Origin: Chromera velia
Taxonomy: Eukaryota > Sar > Chromeraceae
Length of the DNA: 15,696 bases
Direction of reading: 5' to 3'
Assembly: GCA_018398765.1 (NCBI GenBank)
Contig: JAHBMJ010000812.1
Coordinates: forward strand, 25,412 to 41,107
Shown: positions 12,351 to 15,671 of the stretch, piece after piece
Position numbering within the stretch: position 1 is the stretch's first letter
Layout of the letters: each line of letters opens with the position of its first letter
The notes under the pieces: generated by a model
Told to the model about the DNA's origin: nothing
What the model saw: only the letters and a program-made list of their open reading frames with translations
The model's database searches: none
Position numbers and translations under genes: made by a program

Positions 12351-13352
12351 TTTCTGTTTGAATGCCATTCGTCTACTTTGTTATCAATGAAGGCGACTGA
12401 AGGAAGGCCAACTGGTGGGACGCCCGGGTCTCATGGAAGCAGGCAGATGTGTGTCCGTTGAAGGCAGGCAGAGGGTAAGAAGCAGCTTTTCTTTCTTGTC
12501 TGTGTTCTTCATCGCAACCTTTTCCCTTCCCCCCCTCCTGCACGTGAAGCAGCTCCGTCTCTACCAGTCCCTGTTGATCGCATTTATTTCCATACAATTT
12601 TTAATAAATGCATGGAAAATAAATGCATGCAGGTGAAACAGCTCCGTCTCTACCAGTCCCTGTTGATCGTATTTATTTCCATAAAATTAATTTTATTAAT
12701 TTTTAATAAATGCATGGAAAATAAATGCATGCAGGTGAAGCAGCTCCGTCTCTACCAGTCCCTGTTGATCGTATTTATTTCCATAAAATTAATTTTATTA
12801 ATTTTTAATAAATGCATGGAAAATAAATGCATGCAGGTGAAACAGCTCCGTCTGTACCAGTCCCTGTTGATCGAGCTCTTCTACTCCAGTGAAGCTCTTC
12901 TCGAAGCTGCAATGGCGGTCATCCGGGAGTCTTTCGGAAACCCCTACAAACAGGTCAGTCGGCCGGTCTGTCTGTCTGTCTGTCTGTCTGTCAGTCTGTG
13001 TCGGTTTGCAAGTTTGCACATGGGAGTGAAAAGAAACGGGTCGAGTTCGAAACTGAACTTACAGAAGACAGGGAGGCCAGTCGACTTTCTGAGATTAGAT
13101 GAGAGGGTTGAGGGAGGGACGGGGGGAGATTCTAGAGCCCCCCCCCGTCCATACCTTCAGAGGTGAAAGGGAGAAGGGAGGCGAGACTCTTTGAATGAAC
13201 GGAGAGAGGGGGCGAGGGAGACAGAGAGAGTCACTTCTTCAGAACAGAAACAAAAAAAAGAAAAGAAACATCAGAAAGGATCCTTCCTGCCCTCCTTGCT
13301 GTTTTCTCATCTCTTCTGGTGTCATCTCTTCTTCGTCTCTCTCCCTCTCCCG

Positions 13353-13388
<36 letters not shown>

Positions 13389-13461
13389 GTGTGTGCGTGT
13401 ATGTGTGTGTGTGTGTGTGTGCGTGTGTGTGTGTGCGTGTGTGTGTGTGCGTGTGTGTGTG

Positions 13462-13500
<39 letters not shown>

Positions 13501-13824
13501 GTGTGTGTGCGTGTGTGTGTGTGTGTGTGTGTCTATCTTTCGGTCTGTATGAATGAGAGGGACTGTTTATGAGAGAAGCCAGGAGTGCGCGCCCCCCCCC
13601 AACAGACGCAAAAGACGAGCATGAAAGCCTGAATGCACCTCGCTGCCCCATGGTTCTCTTTGTACGGTGGGGTAAATTGCTGAGTGCAGATTCGCGAGGA
13701 GTTGGGCCGGTGCTTCTACTTCTTCATCTGTCTCTGCCAGGACAGACAGTGCCCTCCCGCTGTCAAAAAGAAATTCTCCGGTCAGTCGGGCGGGGAGGGA
13801 AGTTAGTCGGTAGGTCCCAGGATT

Positions 13825-13872
<48 letters not shown>

Positions 13873-14223
13873 TGTGTGTATTTTTTCTTCGTGTTCCTTG
13901 TATTTTGCGTTGTTTTTCCGTTTGCTTCATTTGCGGAATGATTGCGAAGAAACAAAAGAAAGGGATCAGCCGAAAGGAGACTGTCAGTGGGCTCTCCCTG
14001 TCTCTTTTTGTTTTCGCCTGCACTGCCACTACTCCCGTCTTGTCTGTTTGCTTCTGCCCTCTCTCCCTGTCATTCTGTCTGTCTTCTTCTGCTCTTAATT
14101 TCTCGTTGCGTTGAAGAAATCGGTCTGTCTCTGCAGCCCCTTTTCTCGAGTACGCAAGGGAGGAGGCGAAGAGGATTCAGGTTCGTCTCGCTGTCTGTCT
14201 GTCCATACAGGGAGGGAGGGAGA

Positions 14224-14258
<35 letters not shown>

Positions 14259-14563
14259 GCAAGTCAAGAGAGGCAAAATTTTCTTTTGTCAGAGAAGGCA
14301 AACAAGAGACCGACAAACAACAAGAACGGCAAGAAAGAAAAAGACAGCGGAACAAACGAAAGAAAGATTGAAACGGAAGGGGGGAAAACAGGGGAAATGG
14401 AAGAGAAAAGAATGAAAGAGAGGGAGAGACAAAGGCTTCCCGAGGAAAAAATAATAACGAAGCTACAATTGGCATTGAAATGCAACCGTGTGCCTGAGAG
14501 CAAGAAACAGGGACCAGGAAGTATGTCAGTGACACTGTATGTCTGTATGGATGGATGGATAAA

Positions 14564-14599
<36 letters not shown>

Positions 14600-14787
14600 G
14601 GTATGGATGAATAGATGTCTGTATGTGTGCCTGTATGTATGGATGGATGGCTTCATCGATCTTTTTCTTCTGCCGTTCCGCTCATTTTTATCATTTGTGG
14701 ATTTGCTGATTATTGGATTGGACAATGGTCGAGATGGGATGAGATGGCTGCAGCCTCTGGTGGAAGAAGACACGACAAGTGCTGCGG
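324..14787 (+). CDS. PSME4: PA200/Blm10-family proteasome activator subunit 4, partial, ~25 exons
   Basis: This is a single spliced gene, open at both ends. In characterised relatives, PA200/Blm10 is a very large HEAT-repeat solenoid that caps the 20S proteasome core in nucleus and cytosol, opens its gate without ATP and favours degradation of peptides and acetylated histones. The spliced exons give about 1,690 codons. They match, in order, roughly the middle 1,000 residues of human PA200 (1,843 residues), with low-complexity insertions explaining the excess. Anchors are [13 protein letters not shown] (family LPG-DPND), [10 protein letters not shown] (WHVP-EE), [51 protein letters not shown] and IREELGR. 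Reading phase is consistent across almost every junction; the exceptions are around exons 6 and 12. The N-terminal ~400 residues and the C-terminal HEAT repeats with the gate-opening tail are absent from the window. Family assignment is strong; exact exon edges are inferred by eye. Confidence 0.88.
1373..1761 (+). CDS. PSME4: PA200-like exon 2
   Basis: Acceptor GGGTGCAG|AAG in phase 0 continues exon 1; donor GGAG|GTACGTGAG leaves two bases. The peptide runs [14 protein letters not shown], then helical [36 protein letters not shown] and [13 protein letters not shown] charged/proline linker (about 1632-1695) follows, then [17 protein letters not shown], comparable to the ELLWNLQLL helix of human PA200. 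The donor runs straight into a GT microsatellite. Confidence 0.82.
1771..1792. repeat. GT microsatellite after exon 2 donor
   Basis: (TG)n begins nine bases after the GTACGT donor. Further G/T-rich sequence follows to about 1837, and then the acceptor tract of exon 3. Confidence 0.85.
2000..2147 (+). CDS. PSME4: PA200-like exon 3
   Basis: Acceptor GTTGCAG|G completes the split Arg codon from exon 2; donor GAT|GTCAGT is phase 0. The peptide [20 protein letters not shown] and then [20 protein letters not shown] aligns closely with the family segment in which a loop is followed by two long helices ending in L-HHLLRS-TLIYP (human) or LLRSLLGSLILYYP (plant). Confidence 0.88.
2148..2686 (+). other. 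intron 3 (539 nt)
   Basis: This intron is very pyrimidine-rich on the sense strand, with TCTG-type stretches around 2148-2265 and CT/CTT tracts to about 2460. A short GA run (about 2515-2527) and a GACA run (2580-2590) interrupt it. Open frames here are low-complexity and I see no gene. Confidence 0.75.
2687..2863 (+). CDS. PSME4: PA200-like exon 4, carries WHVP motif
   Basis: Acceptor GTGCAG|GTCCGG and donor CAA|GTGAGTGAG enclose 59 codons, phase 0 at both ends. [20 protein letters not shown] is the most recognisable family signature in the window; human has IQWHVPSSEE and Arabidopsis RWHVPTQEE. The preceding [18 protein letters not shown] corresponds to the variable loop before it. Confidence 0.92.
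2864..3385 (+). other. intron 4 (522 nt)
   Basis: It starts with GTGAGTGAGTGAG, a tandem donor-like repeat, followed by a short GGAT run (2896-2910). The rest is mixed sequence without a recognisable element. It ends in CATCCCTGCAG. Confidence 0.75.
3386..3829 (+). CDS. PSME4: PA200-like exon 5 with low-complexity insertion
   Basis: Acceptor CCCTGCAG|ACG continues exon 4 in phase 0; donor GCT|GTCAGT is phase 0 (a donor four bases downstream, TCA|GTCAGT, would give phase 1). It starts [19 protein letters not shown]. An insert rich in Ala, Gly, Glu and Lys follows (about 3500-3750), and the exon ends with [20 protein letters not shown], matching the family helix before the PPL/RPSP loop. The insert is not seen in the human protein, and an unrecognised intron inside it cannot be excluded. 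Confidence 0.72.
3952..4028. repeat. CTGC/CTGT tetranucleotide tract
   Basis: Degenerate copies of CCTG and TCTG run nearly unbroken upstream of candidate exon 6, in the same pyrimidine orientation as the other acceptor-proximal tracts. Confidence 0.85.
4060..4163 (+). CDS. PSME4: candidate PA200-like exon 6 (edges uncertain)
   Basis: The reading frame [18 protein letters not shown] looks like a coding helix and lies where the protein needs more sequence. Possible acceptor is GCAAAG|GAG, which needs one base from exon 5 (its alternative donor at 3833 supplies it). Possible donors are GCGA|GTGAGT at 4143, the best consensus but leaving the next exon out of phase, and GCA|GTAGTG at 4163, which restores phase 0. 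I chose the second for phase only. Confidence 0.4.
4164..4570 (+). other. intron 6 (407 nt, edges uncertain)
   Basis: It contains an AGGC run (4194-4211) and the TCTG array at 4468-4543. A 46-nt segment at 4392-4437 is flanked by AG and GTAGCA and could be a small exon, but I could not fit its phase. Confidence 0.55.
4468..4543. repeat. TCTG array with TTTG variants
   Basis: About 19 tetranucleotides of TCTG with regularly placed TTTG variants end 27 bases before exon 7, immediately upstream of its GGTTGCAG acceptor. Confidence 0.88.
4571..4662 (+). CDS. PSME4: PA200-like exon 7
   Basis: Acceptor GGTTGCAG|GGG follows a long TCTG tract; donor AAACG|GTGCGC leaves two bases. The frame reads [14 protein letters not shown] and then [17 protein letters not shown]. 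It sits where PA200 has a loop leading to LVPSM helices. Phase agrees with exon 8. Confidence 0.65.
4857..4997 (+). CDS. PSME4: PA200-like exon 8
   Basis: The donor CACAT|GTAAGT is one of the best in the window. With acceptor GAGAGAG|AAAG, the frame [20 protein letters not shown] then [20 protein letters not shown] links in phase to exons 7 and 9. Human counterpart is the region KLYTGLEYDLS to IRKLLNHILD. A second open frame ([20 protein letters not shown]) is also hydrophobic but does not fit the phase of exon 9, so I prefer the first. Confidence 0.62.
5055..5304 (+). CDS. PSME4: PA200-like exon 9
   Basis: Acceptor GGCTGCAG|A completes a codon split with exon 8; donor AGG|GTGGGT is phase 0. 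[20 protein letters not shown] matches the family helix KSLFLIIKIIGDLL (human) or DSILLILIIRIMDAL (plant). A Pro/Gly/Ser-rich insertion (about 5125-5225) is followed by [20 protein letters not shown]. The intron before this exon is only 57 nt. Confidence 0.72.
5305..5797 (+). other. intron 9 (493 nt)
   Basis: A purine-rich AAAGAGAAT stretch (about 5389-5440) is followed by T-rich sequence with runs of up to 9 T (5545-5577). I see no gene or structural RNA. Confidence 0.7.
5798..5888 (+). CDS. PSME4: candidate PA200-like exon 10
   Basis: Acceptor CATGCAG|GTT and donor TTCAAG|GTGCGG, with phase 0 in and phase 1 out, agree with the exons on either side. The peptide [18 protein letters not shown] then [12 protein letters not shown] has no clear counterpart, which is expected in a variable loop. 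The acceptor lacks a good pyrimidine tract. Confidence 0.48.
5979..6093 (+). CDS. PSME4: PA200-like exon 11
   Basis: Acceptor CTTCTGTAG|GC and donor AGCAGG|GTAGGC. The frame contains [20 protein letters not shown], which fits the family stretch [20 protein letters not shown]. Phase joins exon 10 and leads into [11 protein letters not shown] of exon 12. The preceding intron would be only 90 nt. Confidence 0.58.
6304..6420 (+). CDS. PSME4: PA200-like exon 12 (3' end and frame unresolved)
   Basis: Acceptor ACGCAG|GCGGG. Two frames are open. Frame b ([17 protein letters not shown], then SEREVLRES) follows exon 11 in phase and resembles the human RALLIDRVMLQHEL segment. Frame c ([17 protein letters not shown]) follows exon 10 directly. 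The good donor TTCAAAG|GTTCGT at 6420 suits frame c into exon 13. A weaker donor GAGA|GTGGAC at 6386 would let frame b enter exon 13 in phase. Confidence 0.5.
6525..6560 (+). CDS. PSME4: PA200-like mini-exon 13 (36 nt)
   Basis: Strong acceptor TTGTTTTTTCAG|AAG and donor CCTGG|GTAGAA. Read with one base from exon 12, it gives [11 protein letters not shown] and then joins GMRRLLLTL of exon 14. This matches human [20 protein letters not shown] nearly without gaps. The length is a multiple of three, so skipping it would keep the frame. Confidence 0.6.
6561..6980 (+). other. intron 13 (420 nt)
   Basis: It opens with a GACA-type array (about 6566-6614), opposite in strand sense to most tetranucleotide tracts here, then G-rich sequence (6655-6670). 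It ends in a pyrimidine-rich stretch (about 6921-6978) leading to the exon 14 acceptor. Confidence 0.72.
6566..6614. repeat. GACA/GACG tetranucleotide array
   Basis: Degenerate GACA units follow the exon 13 donor. This is the TGTC repeat on the opposite strand. Confidence 0.82.
6981..7701 (+). CDS. PSME4: PA200-like exon 14, with ~170-residue polyQ/polyA insertion
   Basis: Acceptor TTTCTCGCAG|GC and donor CTCAG|GTAGGA (phase 2). The front, [20 protein letters not shown] and then [13 protein letters not shown], matches PA200 [23 protein letters not shown]. The end, [20 protein letters not shown], matches the family GALYCLLGNHSG helix. Between them lie about 170 residues rich in Ser, Pro and Ala, ending in an Ala-rich run and eight Gln encoded by CAA plus seven CAG (7598-7621). 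Human has only about ten residues there. The open frame through 721 nt argues for true coding sequence. Confidence 0.85.
7702..8128 (+). other. intron 14 (427 nt)
   Basis: It holds GGGA (7707-7723), ACAC/GCGC purine-pyrimidine sequence (7747-7804), the long GTGA array, an A-rich GAAA run (8059-8087) and ATGC repeats next to the acceptor. Open frames are low-complexity. Confidence 0.75.
7953..8040. repeat. GTGA/GAGT minisatellite
   Basis: About 20 GTGA units are broken by ATGA and TAATGA spacers. Most units read GTGAGT, the consensus 5' splice site, although the array lies well inside an intron. Confidence 0.9.
8129..8293 (+). CDS. PSME4: PA200-like exon 15
   Basis: Acceptor GCGTACAG|G completes AGG (Arg) with exon 14; donor GACAC|GTGAGC is phase 2. 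The peptide [20 protein letters not shown] then [20 protein letters not shown] follows the family pattern NLHDWDCIVQTW to SIVRLFDDLAEKI. Phase and alignment both agree. Confidence 0.85.
8294..8878 (+). other. intron 15 (585 nt)
   Basis: It contains TTCC runs (about 8565-8587) and T/C-rich sequence on either side (8380-8460, 8790-8860). No coding segment with good splice sites stands out. Confidence 0.72.
8879..9036 (+). CDS. PSME4: PA200-like exon 16
   Basis: Acceptor GCACGCAG|G completes a Thr codon; donor AGAG|GTGGGT is phase 1. [20 protein letters not shown] is helical. A Thr then Glu/Gly-rich tail (to about 9030) replaces the variable linker that precedes the W-RY motif in relatives. An alternative is that part of the tail is intron. 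Confidence 0.7.
9037..9383 (+). other. intron 16 (347 nt)
   Basis: It contains T runs (9060-9090), a CTGC tetranucleotide tract (9180-9203) and a CTCTCTTTCTC pyrimidine tract before the acceptor. The frame [15 protein letters not shown] within it has no counterpart in the family. Confidence 0.7.
9384..9796 (+). CDS. PSME4: PA200-like exon 17
   Basis: Acceptor TCCCTGCAG|GT completes Gly with exon 16. [16 protein letters not shown] is close to Arabidopsis LHWRYNLMANRVLLLL and human PWKFEHIGIGLLSLLL. Then come [20 protein letters not shown] and [13 protein letters not shown], as in PA200. I end it at ACG|GTCAGG (phase 0), because the last part includes EITWPFYR, recalling the family's TWP/SWP motif. 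An earlier donor, CAAAG|GTACCC at 9708, with AG at 9777 would remove 69 nt without changing frame. Confidence 0.85.
9761..9901 (+). repeat. 40-bp direct repeat of exon 17's 3' end (9761-9800 and 9862-9901)
   Basis: The 40 bases from ACCTGGCCATTC to CAACGGTCA recur exactly 101 bp downstream. Each copy holds TTCTACAG, 19 bases, then GTCA, so each looks like a tiny exon with both splice sites. Between the copies an 18-bp sequence beginning CTTGCGTGCG (9819 and 9845) is also repeated, and TTAATTGAC/GTCAATTAA (9811-9836) forms a perfect 9-bp hairpin with an 8-base loop. Confidence 0.9.
9797..10118 (+). other. intron 17 (322 nt)
   Basis: The first 105 bases carry the hairpin and the second copy of the exon 17 end. 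The rest is T-rich, with a TCTGTC tract before the acceptor of exon 18. Confidence 0.75.
10119..10309 (+). CDS. PSME4: PA200-like exon 18
   Basis: Acceptor CTCCCTCAG|GGC in phase 0; donor GTCAG|GTCATT leaves two bases. [40 protein letters not shown] and EIFAGAV follow the family order, with AGAVR matching AGLIRG (human) and AGVLHS (plant). Confidence 0.87.
10607..10727 (+). CDS. PSME4: PA200-like exon 19
   Basis: Acceptor GCGTGCAG|G completes Arg; donor GCC|GTCAGT is phase 0. [20 protein letters not shown] and then [10 protein letters not shown] match human [20 protein letters not shown] and YNDWGACI. This is one of the firmest exons. Confidence 0.9.
10728..11432 (+). other. intron 19 (705 nt)
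   Basis: It includes G-rich stretches (10905-10923), a CTT/TTC-rich block (11147-11215) and the ATGG array just before exon 20. An open frame near 10960-11090 ([18 protein letters not shown]) is not family-like. Exons 19 and 20 join well without it. Confidence 0.72.
11396..11421. repeat. ATGG tetranucleotide array
   Basis: About six GGAT units end only 11 bases before exon 20, in place of a pyrimidine tract. Confidence 0.88.
11433..11543 (+). CDS. PSME4: PA200-like exon 20
   Basis: Acceptor GGTTGCAG|CTG and donor CAC|GTGGGT enclose 37 codons in phase 0. [20 protein letters not shown] continues CWSDA of exon 19, as plant WAACIRYAVTGK and human ACIATSCESRDPRKL do. Confidence 0.88.
11544..12139 (+). 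other. intron 20 (596 nt)
   Basis: A GACA array (11636-11658) and CCCT runs (11695-11711) occur in the first third. The end is pyrimidine-rich. No other element is visible. Confidence 0.75.
12140..12190 (+). CDS. PSME4: PA200-like mini-exon 21 (51 nt)
   Basis: Acceptor CGCCTGCAG|CTT after a TCTG-rich tract; donor TTG|GTCTGT. The 17 codons read [17 protein letters not shown] and match plant IVAPLPPTATTTVVAK. It is in phase 0 on both sides, so it could be skipped without a frameshift. Confidence 0.82.
12270..12348. repeat. CT array with TTTC core
   Basis: (CT)n, then about six TTTC units, then (CT)n again, all pyrimidine on the sense strand. Confidence 0.9.
12544..12873 (+). repeat. tandem array of four exon-22 5' edges (89, 102, 102 nt units plus exon)
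   Basis: Copies start at 12544, 12633, 12735 and 12837. Each begins with the 37 coding bases that open exon 22 (encoding [12 protein letters not shown]). In the first three these are followed by an AT-rich segment ending ATAAATGCATGCAG. Copy 1 lacks 13 bases of that segment and is preceded by CAC instead of AG. Copies 2-4 each follow GCATGCAG, a good 3' splice site. Spacing of 102 nt keeps copies 2-4 in one open frame. In the coding part the copies differ only at silent third positions (AAA/AAG Lys, CTC/CTG Leu). Confidence 0.93.
12580..12626. repeat. imperfect palindrome inside the tandem unit
   Basis: GCATTTATTTCCAT at 12580 pairs with ATGGAAAATAAATGC at 12612 (one extra base), giving a hairpin of about 14 bp. 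Units 2 and 3 carry the same arms, except that the first begins GTATTTATTT. They also contain the perfect palindrome AAAATTAATTTT. Confidence 0.8.
12837..12953 (+). CDS. PSME4: PA200-like exon 22 (last copy of a duplicated 5' edge)
   Basis: Acceptor GCATGCAG|GTG and donor CAG|GTCAGT enclose 39 codons. [35 protein letters not shown] corresponds to plant AKRYAFLSAALIEL and human CRLYVLQGGL to LTQVYKN. Its acceptor and first 37 coding bases are the fourth member of a tandem array that starts at 12544. Only this copy continues into the real exon. Confidence 0.9.
12954..13689 (+). other. intron 22 (736 nt)
   Basis: A TCTG array follows the donor (12966-12996), then mixed sequence, then the long GT minisatellite. 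Exons 22 and 23 join perfectly across it, so no exon is expected inside. Confidence 0.8.
13354..13532. repeat. 179-bp GT minisatellite with GCGT and ATGT variants
   Basis: Blocks of (GT)4-11 are separated by single GC or AT dinucleotides (GTGCGTGT, GTATGTGT), so a higher-order pattern is layered on the dinucleotide repeat. Frames through it encode only Val-Cys runs, which are not genes. Confidence 0.92.
13690..13780 (+). CDS. PSME4: PA200-like exon 23
   Basis: Acceptor GAGTGCAG|ATT and donor TCCG|GTCAGT (phase 1). [20 protein letters not shown] directly continues NPYKQ and matches human NVRERIGSVLTYIF and plant QIREAIGVILSVLC. Confidence 0.87.
13781..14136 (+). other. intron 23 (356 nt)
   Basis: It contains a (CT)n(GT)n array (13827-13879) and TCTG-type sequence before the acceptor. 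Copy 1 of the 871-bp repeat starts within it. Confidence 0.75.
13827..13879. repeat. compound (CT)n(GT)n microsatellite
   Basis: About 14 CT units pass directly into about 12 GT units. It lies just outside the 871-bp duplication. Confidence 0.9.
14137..14180 (+). CDS. PSME4: PA200-like mini-exon 24 (44 nt)
   Basis: Acceptor CTCTGCAG|CC completes an Ala codon; donor CAG|GTTCGT is phase 0. The peptide [14 protein letters not shown] fits the family stretch EFTARILEKLKPL (human) or ASEAVKNIQ (plant). An identical copy appears at 15009-15052. Confidence 0.75.
14181..14753 (+). other. intron 24 (573 nt)
   Basis: It is purine-rich on the sense strand from 14227 to about 14455 (GA array, AAAGAAAG), unlike the pyrimidine-rich introns elsewhere. 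GT (14569-14594) and GGAT runs follow. Confidence 0.72.
14227..14255. repeat. GA microsatellite (repeated at 15099-15127)
   Basis: (GA)14 occurs with the same length in both copies of the 871-bp segment. Confidence 0.9.
14754..14787 (+). CDS. PSME4: PA200-like mini-exon 25 (34 nt)
   Basis: Acceptor GGCTGCAG|CCT and donor [21 protein letters not shown] follows the mini-exon 24 peptide, as the acidic loop does in relatives. It is the last exon before the N and is repeated at 15626-15659. The gene must go on beyond the window. Confidence 0.62.
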
Positions 14788-14804
14788 GTCTGTCTCTCTC
14801 CCCC

Positions 14805-14805
14805 N
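14805..14805. other. single N: contig junction
   Basis: This is the only ambiguous base in the window. It sits between a C run and the start of the exact 871-bp repeat, so it marks a scaffold join rather than a simple miscalled base. Confidence 0.85.
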
Positions 14806-15008
14806 CGGAATGATTGCGAAGAAACAAAAGAAAGGGATCAGCCGAAAGGAGACTGTCAGTGGGCTCTCCCTGTCTCTTTTTGTTTTCGCCTGCACTGCCA
14901 CTACTCCCGTCTTGTCTGTTTGCTTCTGCCCTCTCTCCCTGTCATTCTGTCTGTCTTCTTCTGCTCTTAATTTCTCGTTGCGTTGAAGAAATCGGTCTGT
15001 CTCTGCAG

Positions 15009-15052
15009 CCCCTTTTCTCGAGTACGCAAGGGAGGAGGCGAAGAGGATTCAG
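15009..15052 (+). CDS. second copy of mini-exon 24 (in duplicated segment)
   Basis: This is identical to 14137-14180, with the same splice sites. It is probably the same genomic exon placed twice by the assembly rather than a second exon. Confidence 0.5.
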
Positions 15053-15095
15053 GTTCGTCTCGCTGTCTGTCTGTCCATACAGGGAGGGAGGGAGA

Positions 15096-15130
<35 letters not shown>

Positions 15131-15435
15131 GCAAGTCAAGAGAGGCAAAATTTTCTTTTGTCAGAGAAGGCAAACAAGAGACCGACAAACAACAAGAACG
15201 GCAAGAAAGAAAAAGACAGCGGAACAAACGAAAGAAAGATTGAAACGGAAGGGGGGAAAACAGGGGAAATGGAAGAGAAAAGAATGAAAGAGAGGGAGAG
15301 ACAAAGGCTTCCCGAGGAAAAAATAATAACGAAGCTACAATTGGCATTGAAATGCAACCGTGTGCCTGAGAGCAAGAAACAGGGACCAGGAAGTATGTCA
15401 GTGACACTGTATGTCTGTATGGATGGATGGATAAA

Positions 15436-15471
<36 letters not shown>

Positions 15472-15625
15472 GGTATGGATGAATAGATGTCTGTATGTGT
15501 GCCTGTATGTATGGATGGATGGCTTCATCGATCTTTTTCTTCTGCCGTTCCGCTCATTTTTATCATTTGTGGATTTGCTGATTATTGGATTGGACAATGG
15601 TCGAGATGGGATGAGATGGCTGCAG

Positions 15626-15659
15626 CCTCTGGTGGAAGAAGACACGACAAGTGCTGCGG
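15626..15659 (+). CDS. second copy of mini-exon 25 (in duplicated segment)
   Basis: This is identical to 14754-14787, with the same splice sites. Exons 24 and 25 total 78 nt, so even a real duplication would keep the frame (26 extra codons). The exact identity of the flanks favours an assembly artefact. Confidence 0.5.
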
Positions 15660-15671
15660 GTCTGTCTCTCT

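Larger units (their letters stand above)
12191..12836 (+). other. intron 21 (646 nt)
   Basis: It contains the CT/TTTC array (12270-12348) and three decoy copies of exon 22's 5' edge. If the acceptor of copy 2 or copy 3 were used, the intron would shorten and the exon would grow by 68 or 34 codons. Confidence 0.75.
13934..14804. repeat. 871-bp direct repeat, copy 1
   Basis: It runs from CGGAATGATTGCG to a run of C just before the N. It includes exons 24 and 25, a GA array (14227-14255) and a GT array (14569-14594). Every base I compared matches copy 2 at a constant offset of 872, including the lengths of both microsatellites. Confidence 0.93.

Noticed and set aside
12544-12836. Possible CRISPR-like array (regular 102-nt units)
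   Set aside because: Units are nearly identical throughout, with no variable spacers, and the repeated part is an exon edge. The setting is an intron of a eukaryotic gene.
13191-13572. Open frames encoding Val-Cys repeats and, on the other strand, His-Thr repeats
   Set aside because: They are translations of the GT minisatellite. All frames stay open because the repeat lacks stops, and nothing flanking them looks coding.
14264-14827. Minus-strand open frame crossing the N
   Set aside because: It crosses an assembly junction and consists of low-complexity Ser/Phe/Leu and His/Thr runs from GA and GT arrays.
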